From positions 1 to 64,000 of IMG/VR virus record IMGVR_UViG_3300042562_000678: a stretch of 64,000 nt of DNA, one strand, 5' to 3'. The position numbers were made by a program, and so were the translations under genes. The notes beneath the pieces are model-generated. The model ran no database searches. It saw only the letters and a list, made by a program, of their open reading frames with translations, and had not been told where the DNA came from. Below are positions 15,434 through 26,503 of the stretch, piece after piece (position 1 is the stretch's first letter; every line of letters starts with the position of its first letter). The DNA comes from a virus.

Positions 15434-18400
15434 TCAACCGGGGGTTGTCGCGGATGGCGCGTTCTTCGGAGAACAGCTCCCCCATCTCCTGCCTAAACGC
15501 CCCTGCCTCGTCTTTCATGGCTATCAGATTGCTCTGGCGCTGGGCAAACGCCCGCGCCTCGGCTCTCTGACCTTTGTTCAGCAAGCCTTCGTAAGTGTTT
15601 GAGGCCTGCACAATATCATCCATGCGTTCGTAAGCGCGGTCAATCAAGAACCGGCCTTCGGCTGAGTGGAACAAGCCGCCAACAAACGGCTGCTTGCTTG
15701 CGGGGGTAGATGCCTTCTCGCCCCCCGCTCCCGTTGCAAACACAGGGTCAAGCATGTGCAACGCGGAAATCCCCAGCATGCTGGTGTAGCTCTTTACAAA
15801 GTGCTCCAGCATCAGCGGCGACACACCCACAACCCCAGTAAACGACCCCAAAGCCTTGGCCACCTCGGTAGTGCCTGGACGATAGCGCTCCGCTGGCGCA
15901 AGCATCTTCTCGCGTTGGCTCTCTATTGGCCCAAACGCGGTCTGTCCGTAGAAAGCCTCCAACCAAGGCTTTGCGCCCACAGGCACGACTCCAGGCGCGG
16001 ACTGCCACAACAGTTTGCCGATACCCTTGATCGCTTCCGATGCCTTTGTGTCGCGGATGGCTACGTCCACTATGGCTTGGGGAATGGCCATGAACAACAC
16101 GCCGATCTCATAGGGGATGGGGATTCGCAGCGGGTCTTTTACGCCAGGGATGTACACGAAGAAGTTGCCGTAGCGCTGTTCGGGCGTAGCCAACTTGTAG
16201 GCCTCGTCGTCTTGCATCATGATGGCGTAGGCCATAGCGCCAGCCATCAGCATCATCCCACGGGCCTTCAACTTGCGCTGAATCTCCATTTGCTGGGCAA
16301 ACGGCATCTTGCCGCGCAGGGTGCGGTACAGCACGTCCAGGCCTTGAATCTGGGCGTTGAAGAACGGAACCATCGTAGACAGCATCTGCATGCTGGGCGA
16401 CAACCCCCTGCGCCCAAAGTTCTGCGACTCCATTGCCACAAACTGCGCCTGGGCCTTAGACAACCCCCGCTTCAAGGCTGACTCATACACCAGCGCCCTG
16501 GTGGCAACGTCCGCCTGCAAAGCCGCGCTGTCAATCATCCCCATCATTTTTGTCCACTTGCCTTTGCCAGACTGGATGTCCTGCAAGAACTTCTCCATGT
16601 CTTTCTCGTTGCCCGTGTAGACGTTGCTGCTGACAACCAGACCGCGCATGAGTTCGTCCTGGGTCGTGTTCTGCCCATTGCGCATCTTGGCCAACTGCCG
16701 AATTGCGTTGAGCACAGGCACGCCGTCAGTACCCGACAGCAAAGCCGCGTTGATAGGGTCTCGAATAATCTGCCGCACGGCGTATGCGGGTGAGCGGGTA
16801 ATGAACTTGCGCAAGATGTCAGCAGGCACGCCCAGCATTTGCACGAGTTGCGGCAGCGTAGTCTTGATGCCCTCCATGCCCTTGACAATTAAGTGCGCTG
16901 GAATACCAAACGTATCCGAGTCAATCGTTGCAAAGTATGGCTTGCCCTTGACTTTGAAGTGCACAGTGTCGGCGTTGGCGGGGCCTTGACCGGGGCCGTA
17001 CTTGGACGCAAACCCCGCCTTGTACATGGCGTTGGATGTTTCGTATGCTGCCTTATTGTCCAGGGCAGCGCGGGTCAGCATATACGTGTTCTGCACAGCA
17101 CTGGTAAGGATCGGCATGATCTTGGTGTTGTCCCCAATCATGCGTTGCAAATCTGGGTTGTCCTTGATGTTGCCAATCCTGATGGGGCGCTCGTCTTCTA
17201 CGAACAGTTTGACCACGCCATCTTCAACGCGGTAGTACGGAGCGTAGGGCACGCGCTTCAACCGGGTAGCTTCTTCGGGGGTCAGGAAGTCGCATTGCGC
17301 CGCAAAGTCCAAAAGACCTGCGTTGTACTGGCGGTACTCCGCTGCTGCCGCATCCATATACTGTTTGACTTTGGGGTTGGCGTTCAGATACGCCTTGTCC
17401 GCATCGTACTCAGCCTTGGCAGCTTTAGCGTCGCCAGTGTTCAAACGAATCCAGCCATTGGGTATAGCTTCGGCTCTTGCACCTGCGCTCAGCACTGTGA
17501 ACATGCGCTCAATGTCGTCCGCACTGCGCCCGCTGGCTTTGGTGGCTTGCTCCAGGTGTTCGCTCACACGAAGCAGGTTGGCCCCCTCAACAGACTCATA
17601 GCGGTACTCTGTCCCGGTGGTGCGCTTGTCGGCCACGATACGAACCGGGCCGCTAGTAACAAACTGCCCCGCCGCCTGGGTCACTTTGTCTGCCATGCGC
17701 ATGAAGTACTGCGCCTGGAACGCTTCAACAGAAGTCAGTTTGTCTGCGCCTTCTGCGGCCACAATGGCCGCGTCCGCTGCGGCAAGCCTGTCAACAAGCT
17801 GTACCCGACCAGCCAGCCCGTAGAAATTGCCTTTGATTTTGGCCGTGGTTGTTGGCTCATAGCCAACAATGGTGGAGGTGGGCCGTGCAGCCGCAGCGCT
17901 TCTGCCAACGCCTTGGATTGAACGCGACGGCATGTAGATGGTTTCAATCAACTCTTGCGCCCGCGTCGTCATCAACTCTTGCGTATCAAAGCCAATCAAA
18001 TTCAAGAAACGCCGTATTGCACGCACCAGCATGTTGCCACGGAACCAAGGCTTTTGCTCCATCTTTGTGCGCAGGTCGTCGTTGGACTGCGCTTCCGACA
18101 CAAACTCTTTCAGGTCTGCGGTTGCATACTCGCCTTCAAACTTTTTATCGCCTTTGATGGCCTTGAGCATGGCCTCCAGTTCGCGCTTGGCTTGGCGCTG
18201 CAAGGGCGTCAGGTCTTTCTCCGGCATTTCGATCACGCGCATGGTGGCGGCGTGGGTAACTTCGTGCACAAGGTCTTCTTGTGTCATGCCTGCCTGGGTC
18301 AACAGCACCGTGTTAGTAGCCGGGTCATACGCCGCAGGGTATTGCTTGCCGTCAATGGTGATGCTGCTGACAACCTGAACTTTGGTCTGTCGAACAAACT

Positions 18401-21400
18401 GCGCCACTTTGGCTGCGTTCTCACGCAACAGCGGCGTTGCGCCGTTCTTGGCCACATCGTTTAGCGCGTAGATCAAACTGCCATCGTTGATTTCTTCAAT
18501 GGCGCGGTCAGACAACTGCGTACCCAACGCAGTCTTGTACTGGGTAGGAGCCACATCGCCTTCGTCAAAGTAGAAATCGCCTACAGCTTTTTGGGAACGC
18601 GTAACTGGCGCGTTTTTATCAACGTCCTCTTCAACGGCGCTGTCGGCCTCTTGCTCCGCCGTTGCGCCTGTGCGGCGTTTTTGTTTGCTGGCTTGCTCCG
18701 CTTCCCGCATGCGGGAGATGCGTTTTTCCAGCATCTCTATGGTGTTGCTTGCCTGATCTAAAGCATCTTGCGCCACCATCACAGCGGGGCTATCCTTAAC
18801 CCCGCTTTTCTCCGCAGCGGTTTCTGCTGCGTTAAGTTCGGTGCGGGCTTTATTCAAATCGGCAGTTGCTTGGCGCAAGTTTTCGCGTTGTGCAATCAGC
18901 GCCATGGACTCGTCGCTGCCAATCAAACGCTTGCCTTCTGCAAGCCGTTCCGCAATCTGCTCTTTGGTGAGCCCCTCAGTTTGCAGCGCGTACTGCGCTT
19001 GTAACTCGGCTTTGCGGTCGCCTTCTGCGGCTCTCACTTGCTTGTTCAGCGTAGCCAAACTGATTGCATTGGCCGCTTCAGGAGACAGGTCATAGCTGCG
19101 CAGTCGAACAGCTCCAGCCTGCCTTGGCGGATTCTGGCTTCCCTGCTTAACATCCAGCCCAGAACCTGTGAGCATCTGTCCTGGGGGCCTTTGGGCTTGG
19201 CGAACAAGCGGCCCCACTTTGCGTGCGCCAAGCCGCGTGCCTGCAACGACAGGTTGCGTGCCGGGCGTTCCAACCGCCGCCGCTTCTCCCACCGCAGTTG
19301 TAACGCGCTCCCCAGCAGGAAGTGCCTGGGCCAGTTCTTTCTCGTAGCGTTGAACATCGGCAGTTGCTTTTTGTACTGCGGCAACGTCATTTTTGGCAAC
19401 GGCTTTTTCCAACGCCGCTTGCGACAAACCAAGCATGCGCTTGGCGTTGTTTTGCACGGCCTGTGCCAACTGCCCGGTGGTGTCCACTTCGATACGCGTG
19501 CCGGGCAGCGCGGCCAATTCGGCTGACGGGGCTTTTAAGAGTTGCTCTAAACGATCTTGACGTTCGTCGTCGGCTTTTTGTTCGGCAGTCCGATTGTCTG
19601 GCGCCGGGGTAGCGCGTTCTTTGGCCCTTGCTTTTTCCAAGTTGGCTTGGGATTTGGCCAGCCGCTCTTGCAGTTGTGCCAACACAGCGGCATTTGATTC
19701 GTTGCGTTTTGCAACCGCTGCCAACGCAGGGTCTTTTGCTTGGCGCTCAGTTTCCGCCTGTAACGCAGCCACGGCATCTGCGTACTGCTGTCGCACCCCT
19801 TTGCCCATCTCGTACTGAAACATGAGCAAATCACGACGCGCCACTTTGTACAGCGCCACTGCTTTGGTGTGCGCAGCATCCACAGGCGTAGCTTTTTCGA
19901 TAAGCTCAGCAAGTTTTGCCTCAACAACCACTGGGGCTTTTCTTGCGGTTTCGCCGTCAACCGTTGTTTCGTTTTTGGCAACCGTTTCAAACTCAGCTTT
20001 GATTTTGTCAAGGGACTTGCGCAACTCTGTAAGCTGGGAATCAACACGGTTTACCGCCAACTCATAGTCTTTGGCGGTTCTAGCCAGGGCAGCAGGTGTG
20101 TCTGCGCCCTTTGTCTGAATGAGTTTGGCCGTTGCTTCTGCTGCCTCTGCGCCCGAAAGCTGCTGCTCGGTTAATTTACCGCCGCGATAAACGTACTCGC
20201 CCAGTTCGGCTTGCAGTCGTTCCATCTCCAGCATAACGTCAACGGTCTTTTCGGGAGCAAATGTGCCGTTGGCCGCAGGGTCTAACGCTTTGACGGCGCT
20301 ACTGAGCATGTCCAGTTTCTTTTGGGACTCAACAATAACGTTTGGAATAGAAGGCGTGCGTTTTATAGAGTCCGCCAATTGTTGCGCCAGTCGATTGCGC
20401 TCTCTTACAGCGGGATTGTCTTTGTCCGTATCCCCCGCAGCCGCTTTTTGTGCACGGGCAAGCTGCTGCCGCAACTCATCAATGTCGTCAGCAACGGTAA
20501 CATTTGTGGGTTTGGCTAACCGATCAGCCGCTTTGACCAAGTTTGCTGCACGGGCCATTTCTGCCGCAGCTTTGGCAACTTCCGAAGGCTTGGCTTCTTT
20601 TGTTTTGGGGACAGACTCGATTCCCCAACTTGCTTTTTTCGTGGGCTTTGTGCGTAACTTACCCGCAGCAGTGCGATACCCTGCGCCTGCCATCAAACGA
20701 CCCGCTTCGCGCTGTCCAGGGGTTGCGCCAGTAATAACGTCTTGTTGTTGCTCGTATGCTCGTTGGCGCTTTTCCAACACATCCAGCTTTTCTTTAGCGC
20801 GGGTCTGTTCTTCCTGTGCTTTTTCCAGACGCACTTGCAGTTCTTTGGGGATGTTGCCCGTGGTCTTTTTAGCTGCCTGGGCCATGTTGGCCATGTTGAG
20901 CAGCTTTTTAACCTGTGCTGGAATTGCTTCGTAATAAGCCCGTTGACGATCGTTTGTGTAGGGTGCAGCCGCTTGTTTAAACCCTGCTGTAGCGCCGCCA
21001 AAAACCTGCGTTTTGTTTTCGTAAGTGGTTTGTAGCTTTGTGGCCAAGTCACGCAGCGCTTTACCACCGTCGCTGTCAGTGGCAGACAGCGCTTTGCGCA
21101 AACTCTCAATCAGGTTCTGCGTATCCACGTACTTGGTACGGGCTGCGTCCAACTCATCTTTTGGAACTTCTTGCTTGACTTTAACGTACTGCGCCAAGCC
21201 AAACTGCGGCAGTGTTCTCTGGTCAGGAACATCCGTGCCCGTGGTGTTCAGCGCATCATCGCGCTTTGCTCGGTTAGACCAGTAAAGATTCTGCAACTGG
21301 TCGTCGGTCATTAAAGACCCTTGCTTGCGCAAACGGTCAATGAACTGCTCCAATGTGGGCACGGACTCCTCGGTAGCATCCGCCACTCGCTCGGCCTCGC

Positions 21401-24400
21401 GTGCTTGCGCAAACGCGGCGTAGCGCTCATTCACACGCCCCTCGGTGCGGCCAAGTTGTTCAGCCAGGTCGTCTATCTGCTTGTCCAGTTCTTTAAGCCG
21501 CCCGGTTGGCAACTTAGAAAATTTATCCAGCAGTTCTTGCAACTGCGGGGTGCTGGCCGTTTGGTTTCTGCGGTTTTGTTCTGCAACCAACGCATCGCGC
21601 TCGTCCATCAACCGTTGCAAACGCTTTTCTTGTGGGCCTAATTCTTTTCGCGCTTCTTCCAACGGGCCAAACAAATCCCCAGTAGTGGGTTCTTGTTCTT
21701 TGGCTTTGTACGCGGGTTGTTCCAACGACACCAAGCGGTCGTAGGCTTTGCGCAAATTGTCGTTTTCTTTTTGAAGAAAGCTGCGTTGCTCTTTGAGCGC
21801 ATTCAGTGCGTTGAGTTTTTCGCCTTTGGGTTTGCCCGCCCGTTTGATTTGGTCGTTAAGTGACGCGAGCAACCGTTCGTTATCCCGCAGTTCTTGAGCG
21901 AGTCTTTGTGCCGACTCAATGGGAAGCTCTTTAGCTTTCTGCGCTTTTTGAAGTGTGGATTTGGGCGCCGCAATGCTTCTACGTTCGCCGTCAACAGTTT
22001 CAAAACTTACTGTTCTGGTTTTGCCTTCTTCGGTCTTCAGTGCACCCGGCAATAAACGATCCAACAAGTCGGCAACGCGCTCGTCAGTTAAATCTTCCAG
22101 AGATTGTTCGGGAGCAGCACGGCGGCGCTTCTCACCAATGGCTATGCGCTTTTCTACATCTGCCAACGATTCCCTGGCCGTCTCCAACTCTTTGGCTACG
22201 TCAGACTTAACGCGCATCCCCGGCGCGGCTTCGGGTGTGCTCTCTTCAATGAGCTTTGCAATCTCTGGCTCAGTCAGTCCTGCCGTCAGAATGTCGTACA
22301 GCTTCTTAATCTTGGCTTTCTTCTGCCCTTTGGCCGCGTCCAGTTGCTCTTGAATTTTGAGCAACGACTGGCCGTACACATTTTGTGGAAATTCTTTTTT
22401 GGGTACCGCGCCAGCAGGCGTGGGGGGTGTTATTCCCAGTGCCCGGTTCTTGATAGCTCCAAGGTTGCTTAAAAACGCTTTGTCGTCGGCAACAATTGAC
22501 AGATCAACAGGCGCTTGTTCAAGCTCCGCTTCAAGTTCTCTGACACGTTTGCTGAGTTCGCGGTACTGCTTGTCCCTGTCATCCTGGTAGCGCAAGTTGT
22601 CAGGTTCTTTTTCAAGCTTGGCCCAGTCTTGCTCTTTTTTTGCAAAACTATCACGCAGCTTCTTTGCTTCTTCTAAGCGCAACTGTGCCAGTGCTTGCTG
22701 CGCAGGGCTTTGCCCACGCCGTTGTGTCATGCGTTCAAACGCTTGCAGCTCGGCTTCTACTTTTTTGCGGCCAGCAGCAGATTGCTCACGCCCCTGCGCC
22801 ATGGCTTCAGCAAGTGCTTTGTCCACGGTAATTTCAGGATACTCAAAGCCAAACAAATCTGCTTGCTCGGGCTTGTATGAAACTTCACCTGCCTCAGTGA
22901 CACGCTGCTTTTTAGCACCCTCAGTAAACAACTCAGGGCCAATACGCGATTCAAGGTCTCTTATCTGCGGGGCCAGCTTCAGCACGCGTTCAGCGTCCCC
23001 CAACTGGCGGGCAGCATCGAGGTCTGCTGTCAGCTTTTTAAGTTTGGCTTTGTCTTTATCCAGTCCCGCAGGAGCAGCTTCCACAAACGGCTCATAGGCT
23101 TGCAGTTGTTCCAACGCCGCCTTGTGCTGCATTACCGTGTTGGCATGGCGCTCAACGTCTTGTGTGCTGGTCGCGTTGACCATCTTGTCTTGCGCGTCTT
23201 TTAAGAAACGCTCAAGCCCTGTCTGGGCGCTGGTCAAATCCGCACGGCTGGGGAGCAACGGAGCCAAAGATTCCTGCAATTGATTACGCTGGTTGCCAAG
23301 TTCTGCAACTTGCTGCATGTTGCCTGTTTTTTGTGCAGCAGCAATCTGGGTGTCCAAAGCCTGGATGCGCGGCGCTAAAGCCTGAATCTGGGCCAAAGGC
23401 GACCGGTCTTTGACTTCGGGAGCTTCAAATAACTGGGCCTGGGCACCCTTGGTTTGCATGCCCTCACGGGTTTGCTGTTCAAGCTGGCGCTGCTCTTGCC
23501 GCGCTTGTAAGCGCTCACGTACTCCAGGCTGGCGGTACTCATCCACCAGTGCGCGGGTTTCATCAGAGTTGACCAGTTCTTTGCGTGCGGTACGCGCTTC
23601 TTCGTTGTCGGCCTGGGCAACCAGATCGCCTTTGGCTGGCTTGACTTTGAGCTTGTCGTCCAGCGTTTTCATCTGCGCAATGAATGTGCCGTAGCGCTGC
23701 TCAAGGGTGTCCAGGTACTCGTCAGTTTTGCGGTACTCCGTTTGTTCGGCTTCTTGCTGCGCTTTGACCTGCTCTTGCTGGGCCACGGCAGCGGCTTCTT
23801 CTGTGCGTTGGCGCTCGGCCACGATGTCTTTGGCCGCACCCTTCTCGTACAACCGCCCTGCGGCACCAAACGGGGCCAGTTTGGAGACCTGGAACGCCGT
23901 CTGCCCATACTCAGTCAGTGCGTCTTGGTCAACCAAAGACAGCCCGGCCTGAGCGCGTTCGATCATTTGCTGCGCAACTTCGGTCGGGATTTCCGCCAAT
24001 GCACCAACTGCGGTGCCCTTGGCCAAACTCTTGACCAAACTTTCTTTGGCCAAGTTTTCCGCGCCTTTTTCTGCGCCTTTGGCCAGCATGCGCTCGACGT
24101 TTTTGCCAAATACTGCACCTGCCAACGACCGTCCCAAGGGGATGAAGGTGGCGGCTACATCCAACGCAGCGGCGGGGACTGCGGACAACGCCGCAGTTAA
24201 GCGGTTGACATCCACAGGTTCGCCACGGGCTTTTTGTTCTTCGGCTTGGCGCTCTAAGAAACCGCCGTACATCTGGGTAAAAGACGGGGCGACGGCACCA
24301 GTAATTGCTCCGGGTAGACCGCCAAATGCGCCGCCCACACGCGCTGCCCCAATGGTTGCTGCCATCTGGGGGGTTTGCTCTGCCAATGCAGCAGGGACTT

Positions 24401-24782
24401 GGCTGATGTATTCGCCAATCGCGGGGAAGATACCGCGCTCTTCATACGCCTTCTTGACCTGTTCAAACCCAGGCTGCTCGGCGTACTTCTCACCCAGTTT
24501 TTCTCTGCGGCCAAGCCCCGCCTCAACGGCAGCGTTACCGCCAAGCAAAGACTCAAGGCCTGTGCGTACCGAGGAGATGGGGGCTTCGACCCCCATGCCT
24601 AAAGCGCCAGCAATACCACCAATGGGTGTTTGACGGGGGCCAGTCTTTAACCCCAGCTTGGCATCAAACTCTTTGCGAGAGATGTCGGAATAGAATTTTC
24701 CATATAGCGCATCCGCAAGCGCCGCATCAGACAGATCAGAGTACTGTGGATACTGCTCACGAATTTCAGCTAGTGTGGCCAT
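15333..24782 (-). CDS. giant polyvalent protein (3149 aa) with zincin and LPD-like domains, probable ejected virion protein
   Basis: 3149 residues, the last late gene. Residues ~1-310 are helical and Gly/Ala rich ('IPTEVAQQMIERAQAG'), resembling the N-terminal membrane-active part of phage internal proteins. Residues ~320-2050 are very long Lys/Glu/Gln/Ala coiled coils. At ~2172 'DLVHEVTHAATM' is an HExxH motif, with 'KEFVSEA' downstream as third-ligand candidate, like MPTase domains of polyvalent proteins. The C-terminus (~2650-3100) has 'AYAVRQIIRDPINAALLSG' and membrane-like segments, resembling large-polyvalent-protein-associated domains (LPD38 type). Such proteins are packaged and injected with the DNA. 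The start is 2 nt after the upstream stop. Confidence 0.75.
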   Translation of the reverse strand: MATLAEIREQYPQYSDLSDAALADALYGKFYSDISRKEFDAKLGLKTGPRQTPIGGIAGALGMGVEAPISSVRTGLESLLGGNAAVEAGLGRREKLGEKYAEQPGFEQVKKAYEERGIFPAIGEYISQVPAALAEQTPQMAATIGAARVGGAFGGLPGAITGAVAPSFTQMYGGFLERQAEEQKARGEPVDVNRLTAALSAVPAAALDVAATFIPLGRSLAGAVFGKNVERMLAKGAEKGAENLAKESLVKSLAKGTAVGALAEIPTEVAQQMIERAQAGLSLVDQDALTEYGQTAFQVSKLAPFGAAGRLYEKGAAKDIVAERQRTEEAAAVAQQEQVKAQQEAEQTEYRKTDEYLDTLEQRYGTFIAQMKTLDDKLKVKPAKGDLVAQADNEEARTARKELVNSDETRALVDEYRQPGVRERLQARQEQRQLEQQTREGMQTKGAQAQLFEAPEVKDRSPLAQIQALAPRIQALDTQIAAAQKTGNMQQVAELGNQRNQLQESLAPLLPSRADLTSAQTGLERFLKDAQDKMVNATSTQDVERHANTVMQHKAALEQLQAYEPFVEAAPAGLDKDKAKLKKLTADLDAARQLGDAERVLKLAPQIRDLESRIGPELFTEGAKKQRVTEAGEVSYKPEQADLFGFEYPEITVDKALAEAMAQGREQSAAGRKKVEAELQAFERMTQRRGQSPAQQALAQLRLEEAKKLRDSFAKKEQDWAKLEKEPDNLRYQDDRDKQYRELSKRVRELEAELEQAPVDLSIVADDKAFLSNLGAIKNRALGITPPTPAGAVPKKEFPQNVYGQSLLKIQEQLDAAKGQKKAKIKKLYDILTAGLTEPEIAKLIEESTPEAAPGMRVKSDVAKELETARESLADVEKRIAIGEKRRRAAPEQSLEDLTDERVADLLDRLLPGALKTEEGKTRTVSFETVDGERRSIAAPKSTLQKAQKAKELPIESAQRLAQELRDNERLLASLNDQIKRAGKPKGEKLNALNALKEQRSFLQKENDNLRKAYDRLVSLEQPAYKAKEQEPTTGDLFGPLEEARKELGPQEKRLQRLMDERDALVAEQNRRNQTASTPQLQELLDKFSKLPTGRLKELDKQIDDLAEQLGRTEGRVNERYAAFAQAREAERVADATEESVPTLEQFIDRLRKQGSLMTDDQLQNLYWSNRAKRDDALNTTGTDVPDQRTLPQFGLAQYVKVKQEVPKDELDAARTKYVDTQNLIESLRKALSATDSDGGKALRDLATKLQTTYENKTQVFGGATAGFKQAAAPYTNDRQRAYYEAIPAQVKKLLNMANMAQAAKKTTGNIPKELQVRLEKAQEEQTRAKEKLDVLEKRQRAYEQQQDVITGATPGQREAGRLMAGAGYRTAAGKLRTKPTKKASWGIESVPKTKEAKPSEVAKAAAEMARAANLVKAADRLAKPTNVTVADDIDELRQQLARAQKAAAGDTDKDNPAVRERNRLAQQLADSIKRTPSIPNVIVESQKKLDMLSSAVKALDPAANGTFAPEKTVDVMLEMERLQAELGEYVYRGGKLTEQQLSGAEAAEATAKLIQTKGADTPAALARTAKDYELAVNRVDSQLTELRKSLDKIKAEFETVAKNETTVDGETARKAPVVVEAKLAELIEKATPVDAAHTKAVALYKVARRDLLMFQYEMGKGVRQQYADAVAALQAETERQAKDPALAAVAKRNESNAAVLAQLQERLAKSQANLEKARAKERATPAPDNRTAEQKADDERQDRLEQLLKAPSAELAALPGTRIEVDTTGQLAQAVQNNAKRMLGLSQAALEKAVAKNDVAAVQKATADVQRYEKELAQALPAGERVTTAVGEAAAVGTPGTQPVVAGTRLGARKVGPLVRQAQRPPGQMLTGSGLDVKQGSQNPPRQAGAVRLRSYDLSPEAANAISLATLNKQVRAAEGDRKAELQAQYALQTEGLTKEQIAERLAEGKRLIGSDESMALIAQRENLRQATADLNKARTELNAAETAAEKSGVKDSPAVMVAQDALDQASNTIEMLEKRISRMREAEQASKQKRRTGATAEQEADSAVEEDVDKNAPVTRSQKAVGDFYFDEGDVAPTQYKTALGTQLSDRAIEEINDGSLIYALNDVAKNGATPLLRENAAKVAQFVRQTKVQVVSSITIDGKQYPAAYDPATNTVLLTQAGMTQEDLVHEVTHAATMRVIEMPEKDLTPLQRQAKRELEAMLKAIKGDKKFEGEYATADLKEFVSEAQSNDDLRTKMEQKPWFRGNMLVRAIRRFLNLIGFDTQELMTTRAQELIETIYMPSRSIQGVGRSAAAARPTSTIVGYEPTTTAKIKGNFYGLAGRVQLVDRLAAADAAIVAAEGADKLTSVEAFQAQYFMRMADKVTQAAGQFVTSGPVRIVADKRTTGTEYRYESVEGANLLRVSEHLEQATKASGRSADDIERMFTVLSAGARAEAIPNGWIRLNTGDAKAAKAEYDADKAYLNANPKVKQYMDAAAAEYRQYNAGLLDFAAQCDFLTPEEATRLKRVPYAPYYRVEDGVVKLFVEDERPIRIGNIKDNPDLQRMIGDNTKIMPILTSAVQNTYMLTRAALDNKAAYETSNAMYKAGFASKYGPGQGPANADTVHFKVKGKPYFATIDSDTFGIPAHLIVKGMEGIKTTLPQLVQMLGVPADILRKFITRSPAYAVRQIIRDPINAALLSGTDGVPVLNAIRQLAKMRNGQNTTQDELMRGLVVSSNVYTGNEKDMEKFLQDIQSGKGKWTKMMGMIDSAALQADVATRALVYESALKRGLSKAQAQFVAMESQNFGRRGLSPSMQMLSTMVPFFNAQIQGLDVLYRTLRGKMPFAQQMEIQRKLKARGMMLMAGAMAYAIMMQDDEAYKLATPEQRYGNFFVYIPGVKDPLRIPIPYEIGVLFMAIPQAIVDVAIRDTKASEAIKGIGKLLWQSAPGVVPVGAKPWLEAFYGQTAFGPIESQREKMLAPAERYRPGTTEVAKALGSFTGVVGVSPLMLEHFVKSYTSMLGISALHMLDPVFATGAGGEKASTPASKQPFVGGLFHSAEGRFLIDRAYERMDDIVQASNTYEGLLNKGQRAEARAFAQRQSNLIAMKDEAGAFRQEMGELFSEERAIRDNPRLTTAQKDERLDRLKRFENKIAERFYKQSERTTRQ

Positions 24783-24784
24783 TG

Positions 24785-26494
<1,710 letters not shown>

Positions 26495-26503
26495 GAATGT
26501 TCC

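Noticed and set aside
15666-24633. Many long open frames on the + strand opposite the giant gene
   Set aside because: They are antisense to a single 3149-codon frame with consistent protein-like composition, lack ribosome-binding sites, and reflect its Ala/Glu/Lys codon bias.
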